64,000 nt of DNA, taken from assembly GCF_031822435.1 (NCBI RefSeq), contig NZ_JAVQLW010000001.1:1681501-1745500 (forward strand), given 5' to 3'. The translations under genes were made by a program, and so were the position numbers. Shown in pieces: positions 38,495-47,082 of the stretch. Under the pieces are notes generated by a model. That model ran no database searches. It was not told where the DNA came from and was given only the letters and a program-made list of their open reading frames with translations. The first letter of the stretch is position 1, and each line of letters opens with the position of its first letter. The DNA comes from Paracoccus sp. MBLB3053 (GTDB lineage: Bacteria > Pseudomonadota > Alphaproteobacteria > Rhodobacterales > Rhodobacteraceae).

Positions 38495-41400
38495 CTAGTG
38501 GAAGTCCCGCGACCGGGGCAGGATCCGATGCTGGCGCGGATGCCCGGGGCGGGGCGCGGGTAGCTCGCCGCGGGGCGCAACCTCTCCTGACAGGCGCAGA
38601 AGCGCGTCGGATCGGTCGGCAAGCCAGTCGGCGACGACATGGGTCACGCCCTCTGCGCGCTGCACGCGACCATGTACCTCAAGCAGCCGCGCGGTCATTG
38701 CCACCTTGCGGAAACGGGCGAAGACCTTGGGCCAGATGACGAGGTTGGCGCTGCCGGTTTCGTCTTCGAGCGTGACGAAGCAGACGCCCTTGGCGCTGCC
38801 GGGCCGCTGGCGGATCAGGACGATCCCGGCCATGCGCAGCGTGGCCCCGTTCGGAAGACCTGCCAGCCCCTGTGCGGCAACGTAGCCCTGCCGCTGCATG
38901 CTGCGACGCAGGAAGGCGATGGGATGGGCCTTCAGCGACAGGCGCAGCGTCTGGTAATCGGCTGTCACATGCTCGCAAAGGGGCATGGCGGGCAGCATGA
39001 TCTCGGGTTCCTCGCCCTCGTCCCGCTCGCGGAACAGGGGCAGGTCGGGCGCGTCGCGCAGCGCGCGGGCCTGCCAGAGCGCGCCCCTGCGATCCAGCCC
39101 CATTGAACGCAGCGCATCCGCCGCCGCGATCTGCCGGAGTGCCCGGGCATCCAGGCGGGCGCGGCGCTGAAGCTCTGTCAGATCGGCAAAGGGCTCATCC
39201 CGCGCCTCGGTCAACCGCGCGGCCTGACTACGCGCGAGCCCGTCGATCTGACGCAGGCCGAGACGCAGTGCGAACCCCCCGCCGCAGGGTTCAAGCTGGT
39301 TGTCCCAATCGCTGAAATTCACATCGACCGGCAAGACGGGCACGCCATGTTCGCGCGCGTCGCGCACGATCTGGGCGGGGGCGTAGAAACCCATCGGCTG
39401 GCTGTTCAGAAGCGCCGCGGCGAAGGCATCGGGAAAATGGCAGCGCAGCCATGCCGAGACATAGACCAGATGCGCGAAGGCCGCGGCATGGCTTTCGGGA
39501 AAGCCATATTCCCCGAACCCCTTGATCTGGTCGAAGCAACGTCGGGCAAAGACAGGGTCGTAGCCGCGCTCGATCATGCGGCCGACCATCTTGTCCTGCA
39601 ATTCTCCGATCGTGCCGCGAGAGCGAAAGGTCGCCATCGCCTTGCGCAGCTGGTTCAGTTCGCGTGCGTCGAAGCGGGCGGCGATCATGGCGATCTTCAT
39701 CGCCTGTTCCTGAAAGATCGGAACGCCCAGCGTCCGGTAGAGGATCTTTTTCAGTTCGTCGGGATCGCCGTCGCGCGGTGAGGGATATTCGACCGGCTCG
39801 CCATTGCGGCGGCGCAGGTAGGGGTGGACCATGTCGCCCTGAATGGGGCCGGGGCGGACGATGGCGACCTCGATCACCAGGTCATAGAATTCGCGCGGTT
39901 GCAGACGGGGCAGCATGTTCATCTGAGCCCGGCTTTCCACCTGGAAGACGCCCACGCTGTCGCCTTGGCAAAGCATGTCATAGGTGCGGTCGCACTCGGC
40001 CGGGATCGTCGCCAAGGTCAAATCGCGCCCGTGATGCGCGCGGATCAGGTCGAAGCATTTGCGGATGCAGGTCAGCATCCCCAGGGCCAGCACATCGACC
40101 TTGAGGATCTTCAATTCGTCGATGTCGTCCTTGTCCCATTCGATGAAGCTGCGATCGGCCATTGCGCCATTGCCGATGGGGACGGTTTCGGTCAACGGCC
40201 CTTCGGTCAGGATGAAGCCGCCGACATGCTGCGACAGGTGGCGGGGCATGCCGATTATTTCCTCGGCCAGCTTCACCGTGCGGGCCATCAACGGGTCGGT
40301 CAGGTCGATCCCTGCCTGGTCGGGATGCGCCGCGCTCATGTCCTCGCCCCAACTGCCCCAGACGGTATTGGCCAGGGCCGAGGTCACGTCCTCGGAGAGG
40401 CCCATCACCTTTCCCACCTCGCGGATGGCGCTGCGCGGGCGGTAATGGATCACGGTGGCGCAGAGCCCCGCGCGGTCGCGGCCATATTTGGCATAGATGT
40501 GCTGGATCACCTCCTCGCGGCGCTCATGTTCGAAATCGACATCGATATCGGGCGGCTCGTCGCGATCCTCGCTGATGAAGCGTTCGAAAAGCAGTTCATG
40601 GACGGCCGGGTCGACCGGGGTGATGCCAAGCACATAGCAGACCGCCGAATTCGCCGCCGAGCCACGCCCCTGGCACAGGATGCCATTGGCCCGCGCATGG
40701 GTGACGATTTCATGGATGGTCAGGAAATACCGGGCAATCCGCTTCTTCTCGATCATTGCCAGTTCCCTGGAAATGGTCTGGCGGACTTCGCCGGGCAGGC
40801 CGCCCGGATAGCGGGCGGCCGCGCCCTGCCATGTCAGGTCGGCCAGATGGTCCTGCGCCGTCCTGCCTGCGGGCACGCTTTCATGGGGGTATTCGTATTG
40901 CAGTTCGTCCAGCGAAAATCGGCAGGCATCCGCGAATTCGCGCGTGGCGTGGATGGCGTGGGGCCAGTCGCTGAACAGGCGGATCATTTCGGAAGGGGGC
41001 TTCAGATGGCGCTCGGCATTCTGCGCAAGGCGCAGCCCGGCCTGCGCGATCGTTGTGCCCAGGCGGATGCAGGTCATCACATCCTGCAGCGGGCGGCGTT
41101 CGGGCGCGTGGTAATGCACGTCGTTGGTGGCAAGGATGGACAGCCCCGCCGCCCGCGCCGCCCTGTCAAGCCGATTGATCCGGGCCCGGTCGTCGCCACG
41201 GTAAAGCCAGCTTGCCGCGACATGGGTAAGTTGGGGCAGGCGTGCGGCAAGCGCGGGCAGGGGGCTGAGATCATCTCCGGGCAGCCAGATCAGGCGCAGG
41301 CCCTCGGCATGGGCGGCCAGGTCCTCCAGCGACAGATCACAGGCCCCCTTCCTTTGCCAGCCGCCCTCAAGATCCCACCGCCGCCCTTTTGAGATCAACG

Positions 41401-41731
41401 AGGAAAGCCTGCCGTAGGCGGCGCGGTCGGTGGGATAGGCGAGAAACCCCGTGCCGTCTTCCAGCACGATCCGCGCCCCGATGACCGGGCGCAGACCCAG
41501 TTGCTTGGCCGCCGCATGCAGGCGCACGACACCCGCGAGGCTGTTCAGGTCGGCGATGCCCAACGCGTCATGGCCCTGCACATAGGCGGTCGCGGCCAGT
41601 TCATGCGGATGCGAGGCGCCGCGCAGGAAGCTGAAGGCGCTGCTCACCGCCAGTTCGACGTAATCCGCGGGCGGGTTGTGGCCATGGCTTTCTGGCAGGC
41701 GAGGCTTGGCATGGGGCGGTTGTTCCGGCAT
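38495..41731 (-). CDS. dnaE2: Error-prone DNA polymerase DnaE2 (ImuC)
   Basis: Second C-family replicative-type polymerase that, with ImuA and ImuB, carries out damage-induced mutagenic synthesis. The 1078 residues cover an N-terminal PHP domain (VELAVSSAFSFLRGASHP onward), the palm with catalytic aspartates in PPDIDVDFEHERREEV (near residue 397), the fingers region with LSQHVGGFILTEGPL, a helix-hairpin-helix region, and the C-terminal OB fold. It ends in SRDFH, the short tail typical of DnaE2. The ATG overlaps the imuB stop by one base (ATGA), so translation is coupled. An SOS box upstream of imuA should govern the cassette. Confidence 0.95.
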   Translation of the reverse strand: MPEQPPHAKPRLPESHGHNPPADYVELAVSSAFSFLRGASHPHELAATAYVQGHDALGIADLNSLAGVVRLHAAAKQLGLRPVIGARIVLEDGTGFLAYPTDRAAYGRLSSLISKGRRWDLEGGWQRKGACDLSLEDLAAHAEGLRLIWLPGDDLSPLPALAARLPQLTHVAASWLYRGDDRARINRLDRAARAAGLSILATNDVHYHAPERRPLQDVMTCIRLGTTIAQAGLRLAQNAERHLKPPSEMIRLFSDWPHAIHATREFADACRFSLDELQYEYPHESVPAGRTAQDHLADLTWQGAAARYPGGLPGEVRQTISRELAMIEKKRIARYFLTIHEIVTHARANGILCQGRGSAANSAVCYVLGITPVDPAVHELLFERFISEDRDEPPDIDVDFEHERREEVIQHIYAKYGRDRAGLCATVIHYRPRSAIREVGKVMGLSEDVTSALANTVWGSWGEDMSAAHPDQAGIDLTDPLMARTVKLAEEIIGMPRHLSQHVGGFILTEGPLTETVPIGNGAMADRSFIEWDKDDIDELKILKVDVLALGMLTCIRKCFDLIRAHHGRDLTLATIPAECDRTYDMLCQGDSVGVFQVESRAQMNMLPRLQPREFYDLVIEVAIVRPGPIQGDMVHPYLRRRNGEPVEYPSPRDGDPDELKKILYRTLGVPIFQEQAMKIAMIAARFDARELNQLRKAMATFRSRGTIGELQDKMVGRMIERGYDPVFARRCFDQIKGFGEYGFPESHAAAFAHLVYVSAWLRCHFPDAFAAALLNSQPMGFYAPAQIVRDAREHGVPVLPVDVNFSDWDNQLEPCGGGFALRLGLRQIDGLARSQAARLTEARDEPFADLTELQRRARLDARALRQIAAADALRSMGLDRRGALWQARALRDAPDLPLFRERDEGEEPEIMLPAMPLCEHVTADYQTLRLSLKAHPIAFLRRSMQRQGYVAAQGLAGLPNGATLRMAGIVLIRQRPGSAKGVCFVTLEDETGSANLVIWPKVFARFRKVAMTARLLEVHGRVQRAEGVTHVVADWLADRSDALLRLSGEVAPRGELPAPRPGHPRQHRILPRSRDFH

Positions 41732-43242
41732 CAGGCGAAGATCCCGTGCAGAAACCAGCGCGGCGTGCCGCCACGGCCGTCATGGGCCAGCCCCTCGCGA
41801 TAGATCCACAGGCGCAGGCCGGTCGGGTCCTCGATCCGGAAATAGTCGCGCAGCCGCGTCCCCGAACGATCGCGCCACCATTCGGGGGCAATGCGCTCGG
41901 GCCCGGCATGGCGGGCCACCCGCAGGGTCTGGCGGCGCCAGATGAACAGGGCGGGCGGCCCTTCGGGGATGGCATAGATCACGCGGATTTCCTCGGGCGG
42001 GGTCAACAGGCGCAACGGGCGGTCGGCACGGGCAGGCAGGGCGGGCGTATCCGTCAGCGGCGCGCCGGGGGTCTCGGCGCGCTCGGGCAGATGGCTTTCG
42101 CGCGGCAGCGGCCGACTGATCGCGCCCGTGCCGAAGCGCGCGGTCAGGCGATCCACCAGCCGGGCCAGTTCCAGCCCTTCGACGCCCTCGCCATCCAGGC
42201 CGGGCTGAGCCGCTGCCAAGGGCTCCACCGCCTCCGCGACAAGGCGCAGCAGATCAAGGCCGAAGCCCGGATCGACATTGTCGAGCCTGCCGGCAAAAAG
42301 CCGCAGCAAGTGATCGGCATCGCGGGTTGGGCTGGCGGTCGTGACGCTGACTTCACGCCGCTCGCCATCGACGCGGAAAAGCGACAGCCGCACCCGGCGG
42401 CAGCCCTGATCCTGCCCGGCAAGCAGGGCGCAAAGATCGCGCATCAGGCCGGGCAGCCAGTCGCTCGGGTCCATCACCGCTTCGGCCAACCGGCGTTCCG
42501 CAAGGAAGCGGGGCGGAGGTTCCGGCGCATCCAGCGGCTCGGGCAGGCGGCCTAGCATCTGATCAAGCCGGGTCAAGGGGTTTTCGGCGAGGTTTGCGCG
42601 GCCAAAGCGGCGCATCAGTGCAAGCCGCGGGATGGCGGCCAGATCGGCAATGGTCTTGAGCCCCAATCTCCGCAGCAAAAGCACTGTCTGCGGATCAAGT
42701 CGCAATGCAGCCACGGGCAAGGGGGCGAGGCAGGGCAGGATCTCGGACCCGCAGATCGCGCGTTCAGGGCCCAGGCGGGCCAACCCCCAAGCCGCGCCTC
42801 GGGTCGGGGCGATGGCCAGGCGCACGCTGAAACCGGCACGGGCGAAAAGCGCCTGCATTCCCTTGAGCATCGCGACTTCGCCGCCGAAAAGGTGGTCCGC
42901 TCCCGTCGTGTCGATCAAAAGCCCGTCCGGCCCGTCGGGCGCGCTCCATGGGGCCCAGCGACATGACCAATGGACAAGGCGAAGCAGGGTTTTCGAATCG
43001 TCCATGTGATCCGCATCTGCGACGTTCAATGCGGGATGAACGGCTTTTGTATCAACAATCCTTGCACCTTTTGATATGCCGGAAAGGCGCGCCGAGCGGT
43101 TCATGTCATGCACGATCGGACCATGCGGACCGGCTGTGGCCAGAACCAGTGGCCTATCCTCAGGCCAACCGACGTTTCGGCGCTGCCAGCTCTCGATTGC
43201 GAGATGGGGCAAGGAAATCGAGACGATCCGCCGTTCGATCAT
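41731..43242 (-). CDS. imuB: Y-family polymerase-like protein ImuB
   Basis: ImuB is a DinB-like scaffold that connects DnaE2 and ImuA to the beta clamp. The 503 residues from ATG 43242 keep the Y-family fold (RRIVSISLPHLAIESW, GPHGPIVHDMNRSARLSG, LRLVHWSCRWAPWSAPDGPDGLLIDTTGADHLFGG, RLAIAPTRGAAWGLAR). The SxDEA catalytic acidic pair of true Y polymerases is missing (DTTGADH instead), as expected for non-catalytic ImuB. A clamp-binding segment should follow the little-finger domain; I cannot place it surely. The gene overlaps imuA by 83 bases and dnaE2 by one base pair of the stop/start. Confidence 0.9.
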   Translation of the reverse strand: MIERRIVSISLPHLAIESWQRRNVGWPEDRPLVLATAGPHGPIVHDMNRSARLSGISKGARIVDTKAVHPALNVADADHMDDSKTLLRLVHWSCRWAPWSAPDGPDGLLIDTTGADHLFGGEVAMLKGMQALFARAGFSVRLAIAPTRGAAWGLARLGPERAICGSEILPCLAPLPVAALRLDPQTVLLLRRLGLKTIADLAAIPRLALMRRFGRANLAENPLTRLDQMLGRLPEPLDAPEPPPRFLAERRLAEAVMDPSDWLPGLMRDLCALLAGQDQGCRRVRLSLFRVDGERREVSVTTASPTRDADHLLRLFAGRLDNVDPGFGLDLLRLVAEAVEPLAAAQPGLDGEGVEGLELARLVDRLTARFGTGAISRPLPRESHLPERAETPGAPLTDTPALPARADRPLRLLTPPEEIRVIYAIPEGPPALFIWRRQTLRVARHAGPERIAPEWWRDRSGTRLRDYFRIEDPTGLRLWIYREGLAHDGRGGTPRWFLHGIFA

Positions 43243-43837
43243 GACGCGCCTCCCAAAGCGATGGGGGCGCGCCTCGGGCGCGGAAGAGTTCGGCACGCCA
43301 GCGTGGATCGCCCGGTGCCTGCGGGTCGTCGGGATCGGGGACCGAGGGCAGGGCTGTCAGGCGCCAGCGCATGCGTGCAGCACTTGTTCCCTTGGCGGGG
43401 GCGGCGTGGCGAATCAGCCAGCAGGGGATGCCCGCCGCTTCGGCGCGCAGGGCAAGCCTGCGGCTGGCAGTGAAGCTGAGCGCAGGCGGCGCGCCATGGA
43501 TTTCGCCAATCACCGCGGCAAGGGCATGGCTTTGCAGCCCGTCCTCGAGCGCGCTCAGCACGTCGCTTGCCCGCATCAGGTCCAGTCGCAGCAGAATCCG
43601 GCCCATGCCGGGAAGGAAGGGGGCGCCGAACTCGATCCGGCTGAGCCTGTCCTGGGCCCAGAGCACATGTCCACGCGGCAGGGCAGCCCGGACGAATCCG
43701 GCTGCAGCCCCGTCGAGGGGGCGAGTGCCAAAGGCTTCGGACAGGACCGGCGCCTGCCAGCCCGAAGGCTGCGGTGCCAATGGGGCTGACGCCCGCCCGA
43801 GAGGCGCGACCCCGGAGGGAAAAGGGTTTGCGGTCAT
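43160..43837 (-). CDS. imuA: ImuA-like SOS mutagenesis protein
   Basis: First gene of the imuA-imuB-dnaE2 cassette, 225 residues. ImuA proteins are RecA-related; this one retains HVLWAQDRLSRIEFGAPFLP, LLRLDLMRASDVLSALEDGL and HALAAVIGEIHGAPPALSFTASRRLALRAEAAGIPCWLIR split along the core, and the family's C-terminal pattern DPRWRAELFRARGAPPSLWE. There is no Walker A motif, as in other alphaproteobacterial ImuA. Identification rests mainly on gene order and the last 70 residues. The ribosome site is weak. An SOS box lies 16 bases upstream. Confidence 0.85.
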   Translation of the reverse strand: MTANPFPSGVAPLGRASAPLAPQPSGWQAPVLSEAFGTRPLDGAAAGFVRAALPRGHVLWAQDRLSRIEFGAPFLPGMGRILLRLDLMRASDVLSALEDGLQSHALAAVIGEIHGAPPALSFTASRRLALRAEAAGIPCWLIRHAAPAKGTSAARMRWRLTALPSVPDPDDPQAPGDPRWRAELFRARGAPPSLWEARHDRTADRLDFLAPSRNRELAAPKRRLA

Positions 43838-43852
43838 GGATCAGGCTTTTAT

Positions 43853-43893
43853 GTTCCTGATTTGTTCCTATTCCGACAAAAGCGATTCGTCAA
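43853..43893 (-). promoter_or_regulatory. SOS-controlled promoter of imuA-imuB-dnaE2
   Basis: GTTCCTGATTTGTTC (43853-43867) is an exact GTTC-N7-GTTC LexA box; read on the gene strand it is GAAC-N7-GAAC. On the minus strand TTGACG (43888-43893), a 17-base spacer and TAGGAA (43865-43870) make a plausible promoter, and the LexA box overlaps its -10 element. LexA binding there would block polymerase until DNA damage. The box is the same type as that before the uvrD-type helicase gene. Confidence 0.85.
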
Positions 43894-43997
43894 TTCACGC
43901 CCGCTTGGGTGAAAGGGTTGCCAGTTCGGCCTCCATGACCACGGCTTCGTATGGCTGCTTCGGCGCTCGGCTTCCCTAAGTTTTGCTATTGGTGACT

Positions 43998-44330
43998 GCC
44001 GACATCATCGCGCTTGCCAGCGGATATGGCCGCTATGGCGCGTCGCTGTGCTGCTTGGGGAGGCGGGCCGTGAACGTGAAGCGGGTCGATCGGACTGGGC
44101 TCATCTTGGGATGGAGGAGGATCAGAAAACAGTCCGGGGGACTGTTTTCCCGACGACGGGTTATTGCGAAAGCTTCAACGCCAGCTTTGCTCAATGGCGA
44201 GATCTTCTACACGCTCGCCGAGGCGAAGGCTGTCATCGAGACCTGGCGGCGCCACGACAACACGAAACGCCCGCATTCCTCGCTGGGCTACAGGCCTCCG
44301 GCCCCCGAGGTCCTGCAGTGGCCGGCTTAG
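43998..44330 (+). pseudogene. Decayed IS3-family transposase (OrfB) remnant
   Basis: Pieces of an IS3-family (IS407-like) OrfB lie in alternating frames. IIALASGYGRYG is followed in a second frame by VAVLLGEAG and back in the first by VNVKRVDR. Then the DDE core is missing, and GYCESFNA in the second frame precedes NGEIFYTLAEAKAVIETW and RRHDNTKRPHSSLGYRPPAPEV in the first, the normal OrfB end. About 150 codons of the catalytic middle are gone and at least three frameshifts are needed, so it is dead. The junction is filled by an 11-bp palindrome (44125-44149). The right end of the element probably lies near 44385; no flanking repeats were recognised. Confidence 0.8.
44125..44149. repeat. REP-like palindrome inside the transposase remnant
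   Basis: GAAAACAGTCC and GGACTGTTTTC form a perfect 11-bp inverted repeat around GGG, at the exact place where the transposase core is missing. It does not belong to OrfB. I recall similar GGACTGTTTTC-type palindromes scattered through Rhodobacterales genomes, which would make it a small interspersed element; that memory was not checked. I noticed no second copy in this window. Confidence 0.55.
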
Positions 44331-44399
44331 CATGCACCAAGATTGAAACCGGACCACCCCATTGGGGCAGGCCAGCGGGGCGGTCAGGCCCGAAGCTCG

Positions 44400-45502
44400 T
44401 AATCTTTCCCAAAGGTCGAATGTATACTGCATGTGGGACAGGCAAGTTCCCCGTCGGCCTTTCGGACACACATAGTGCAATATGTTCGGCTTCGATGATA
44501 TTCAGTAAATTCTGACCATTAGACGAGCCGCGAAAGCGATTGAAAATCGCTGCGGCTGATCCTCCAGTTAGCGAATCGATCCAATTGACCGAAGGAAATG
44601 TTGTTCCCATAGCCCGATCTGCGAGGTTCTCAATCCATGCTGATCTCAGCGAATGAGGATGCAGGCCGGGAACATTCAAATGATGTCCCAGTTGCTTAAC
44701 CGCATCGTAGACCACTTCCTTGGAGATGGGTTGCCCACGCGAGACAGGGCCATGGCTTAAGAACAAAAAGTTCGAGCCGGTCAACTCCGCAGCATCGGAA
44801 TGGTGGTTGTATAGGTATTCTTCTATTCTTTCGGAAACGATATAAAGGCGACGCACGATCCGATCGTAGGTCTTGGCATTCTGTTCCTTAAGCCGCGGTT
44901 CCTCGATGTCGTCTGAACGACGAGCAGCAGTTAACTTTCCTTGGTTGGTATTGACGTCATTTAGGTTCAGTTGCCTGAGTTCGCGGTCGCGCAGTCCGAC
45001 AAGGGCCAAAGTAGTCGCAATCGCCCGATTTCGGCTCCGTATTTCATCTTTGACCCAAGTCTCCGAGGGGTCTCCAGTCATGATGATCTCGATGACCCTT
45101 GCAAGTTCTTGATGCTCGACAAAACCGCACACTTTGTGTGCTGTTGAGCAAACGCCTGATCGAATCTGGCTTTGGTGACTTTCACCTCGTTGAGCTGGCA
45201 AAGGCTGGAAAGTGAAACGCAGCAGAGTTGAGCAATCGACTGAATCTCGGCGGTAGTCAGGGATTGCCCATCTTCCATCCGGTTTTCGAAATCCGGAAAA
45301 GCCGTATGTGGCTCAGAAGCAGAAGGTCGTTGGCGACGACCTCCATAGTCCCCCAGGCGGCCTCGTTTCCTCGACGGTTCAAGAGGAGGCAGGTCGGGCA
45401 GTGGGCAGGGCAACCATCTGCTTCGAGGAGGAGCGGCAAACGCTCCCCTTCAGGTCGGAGATGTATCGAAACGCGTCGAAACTTCCGCTGTTGTGCTGGC
45501 AT
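44400..45502 (-). pseudogene. Frameshifted and truncated tyrosine-recombinase integrase
   Basis: Three frames together read as one site-specific integrase. Frame one (45502 to about 45300) gives VSIHLRPEGERLPLLLEADG, frame two (about 45300-45135) FPDFENRMEDGQSLTTAEIQ and the rest of the SAM-like core-binding domain, and frame three (about 45140-44400) the catalytic domain, with the box I arginine in ALVGLRDRELRQL and HPHSLRSAW (HxxR). Each change is a one-base loss or equivalent. No tyrosine lies at the expected place about 35 residues after HxxR, and the C-terminus runs into the IS remnant. The region is clearly less GC-rich than its neighbours and looks acquired. Sequencing errors could mimic the frameshifts. 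Confidence 0.75.
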
Positions 45503-45546
45503 GCCCGATATCGAACTGGTTGCCTTACCTTTTGTTCGATAGCAGC

Positions 45547-45577
45547 CCCTTACCCCTCTGAGGGTAAGGGAATTTTT
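45547..45577 (+). terminator. Orphan terminator in the decayed insert
   Basis: CCCTTACCC and GGGTAAGGG form a perfect 9-bp stem with a 6-base loop followed by AATTTTT on the plus strand. No intact plus-strand gene ends here; ssb ends on the opposite strand 33 bases away. It may be left over from the lost element or act as a boundary against read-through. Confidence 0.5.
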
Positions 45578-45609
45578 CCTGTCAAACTTCCGATCTGGAG
45601 GTCTACGCC

Positions 45610-46137
45610 CTAGAACGGGATTTCGTCGTCGAAATCCGGCCGTCCGCCCGAGGATTGCCCGCCCCGGCCACCACCGCCGTAACCGCCGCCCGAACCCGAG
45701 CCGCCGCCGGAATAGCCGCCACCTGACGAGCCGCCTTCATAACCGCCGCCACCATAGCTTTCGTCACGTCCGCCACCCGAGCTGCCGCGGCCATCAAGCA
45801 TGGTCAGTTCGCTGCGGAAGGGGCGCAGAGCCACCTCGGTCGAATAGCGGTCGTTGCCGTTTTGGTCCTGCCACTTGCGGGTTTCCAACTGGCCTTCGAC
45901 ATAGACCTTGGAGCCCTTTTTCAGGAACTGCTCGGCAACGCGCACCAGCGGCTCGGAATAGATCGCCACGGTATGCCATTCGGTGCGCTCGCGGCGTTCC
46001 CCCGAATTCCGGTCCTTCCAGGTTTCCGAGGTGGCGATGCGCAGGTTGGCGACCTTGCCTCCGCTGGGGAAGGTGCGGATCTCGGGGTCTTGACCCAGAT
46101 TGCCGATCAGGATCACCTTGTTGACGCTGCCTGCCAT
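45610..46137 (-). CDS. ssb: Single-stranded DNA-binding protein
   Basis: SSB coats single-stranded DNA in replication, repair and recombination. The 175-residue protein has an N-terminal OB fold (1-110: [40 protein letters not shown] split in the family pattern), a highly glycine/serine-rich flexible linker (about 120-165), and the acidic tip DFDDEIPF, which binds partner proteins. The ATG at 46137 follows AAAGGA. The frame is open upstream, but the VNKVILIG start is invariant. No SOS box is seen upstream, unlike ssb genes that share an SOS region with uvrA. Confidence 0.96.
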   Translation of the reverse strand: MAGSVNKVILIGNLGQDPEIRTFPSGGKVANLRIATSETWKDRNSGERRERTEWHTVAIYSEPLVRVAEQFLKKGSKVYVEGQLETRKWQDQNGNDRYSTEVALRPFRSELTMLDGRGSSGGGRDESYGGGGYEGGSSGGGYSGGGSGSGGGYGGGGRGGQSSGGRPDFDDEIPF

Positions 46138-46369
46138 GCAAACGGTCCTTTGTCTTTGCGTGTCTCGTTCCGGATGGTCTAACGCTTCTTGCCCGGTGGC
46201 GGCAAGGGGCTTGGCCATTGCGCTTCATGTGACCCGAAGGCCACGGATTCGGCGGCATTTCGCCGATCAACAAAGTGATCGGGCAGGAGCGGAAACAGGC
46301 TTGCAGCATTTGCCGCCCTTTGGGCTATAGTGACGCACAAAAAAGAACTGTCGGCATGAGGGACGAGAA

Positions 46370-47014
46370 ATGGTTTCACCTGCACGCGCCCGGCTGCGTC
46401 AATTGGGGCATGCCACATTGGCGCTGGCTCTGAGCTGTTCGATCGCATTGCCGGCCTCGGCCGATGGGCTGCGGCTACAGAAAAGCGGCAAATCGCGTAT
46501 CGCCCAGTTCGAGCGTCAGACCAGGTTGATGGATAGCCGCCTGGCGGGACAATACCAGCAATCCGCCCGGCTGCGACCAAGCGGGGTATCGACGAAAAGC
46601 GTGGTGGATATCGCGCTGCCCACGGCCATCCCGGCCTACAAGGGCAGCCGCCGCAGCGAATACCTGCCCCATGCCCGGGCCATGGCCCGCAAGCATGGCG
46701 TGCCCGAGGACCTGTTCTTGCGTCTTGTCCAGCAGGAATCCGGATGGAACCCGTCGGCGCGCTCGCACAAGGGGGCGCAGGGGCTTGCCCAGTTGATGCC
46801 CGGCACGGCCGCGAAGCTGGGGATCAACCCGAACGACCCCAAGCAGAATCTGGAAGGCGGGGCGCGATACCTGCGAATGATGTACAACACGTTCGGAAGC
46901 TGGCGGCTTGCGCTTGCGGCTTATAATGCCGGACCGGGTGCCGTTGCCAAATATGGTGGCGTGCCACCTTATCGCGAGACAAAGAACTACGTCCGCATCA
47001 TCCACGGAAGCTGA
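46370..47014 (+). CDS. Lytic transglycosylase (SLT domain)
   Basis: Periplasmic peptidoglycan lyase of 214 residues. The N-terminal signal peptide ([19 protein letters not shown]) is preceded by a basic stretch. The SLT domain (about 98-210) has catalytic E123 in [16 protein letters not shown], then [30 protein letters not shown] and [25 protein letters not shown]: the family 1 signature set. It lies alone, divergent from ssb, with a hairpin after it. Confidence 0.93.
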   Translation: MVSPARARLRQLGHATLALALSCSIALPASADGLRLQKSGKSRIAQFERQTRLMDSRLAGQYQQSARLRPSGVSTKSVVDIALPTAIPAYKGSRRSEYLPHARAMARKHGVPEDLFLRLVQQESGWNPSARSHKGAQGLAQLMPGTAAKLGINPNDPKQNLEGGARYLRMMYNTFGSWRLALAAYNAGPGAVAKYGGVPPYRETKNYVRIIHGS

Positions 47015-47032
47015 GCCTTTGCTTCGGCAATG

Positions 47033-47060
47033 AAAAGGCCGCGACAGATGCGCGGCCCTT
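47033..47060 (-). terminator. Terminator between transglycosylase and SYLF lipoprotein genes
   Basis: GGCCGCG (47037-47043) pairs with CGCGGCC (47051-47057). On the minus strand the stem is followed by TTTTC, so it mainly serves the SYLF gene; the plus-strand side has only CTT. Confidence 0.6.
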
Positions 47061-47082
47061 ATCTGTTCCCTATCTGCCCGGC

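Noticed and set aside
45620-45790. Repeat tract rich in CCGCC near ssb
   Set aside because: This is the coding sequence of the glycine-rich linker of SSB, not a separate repeat or CRISPR. No CRISPR array or tRNA gene was seen anywhere in the window.
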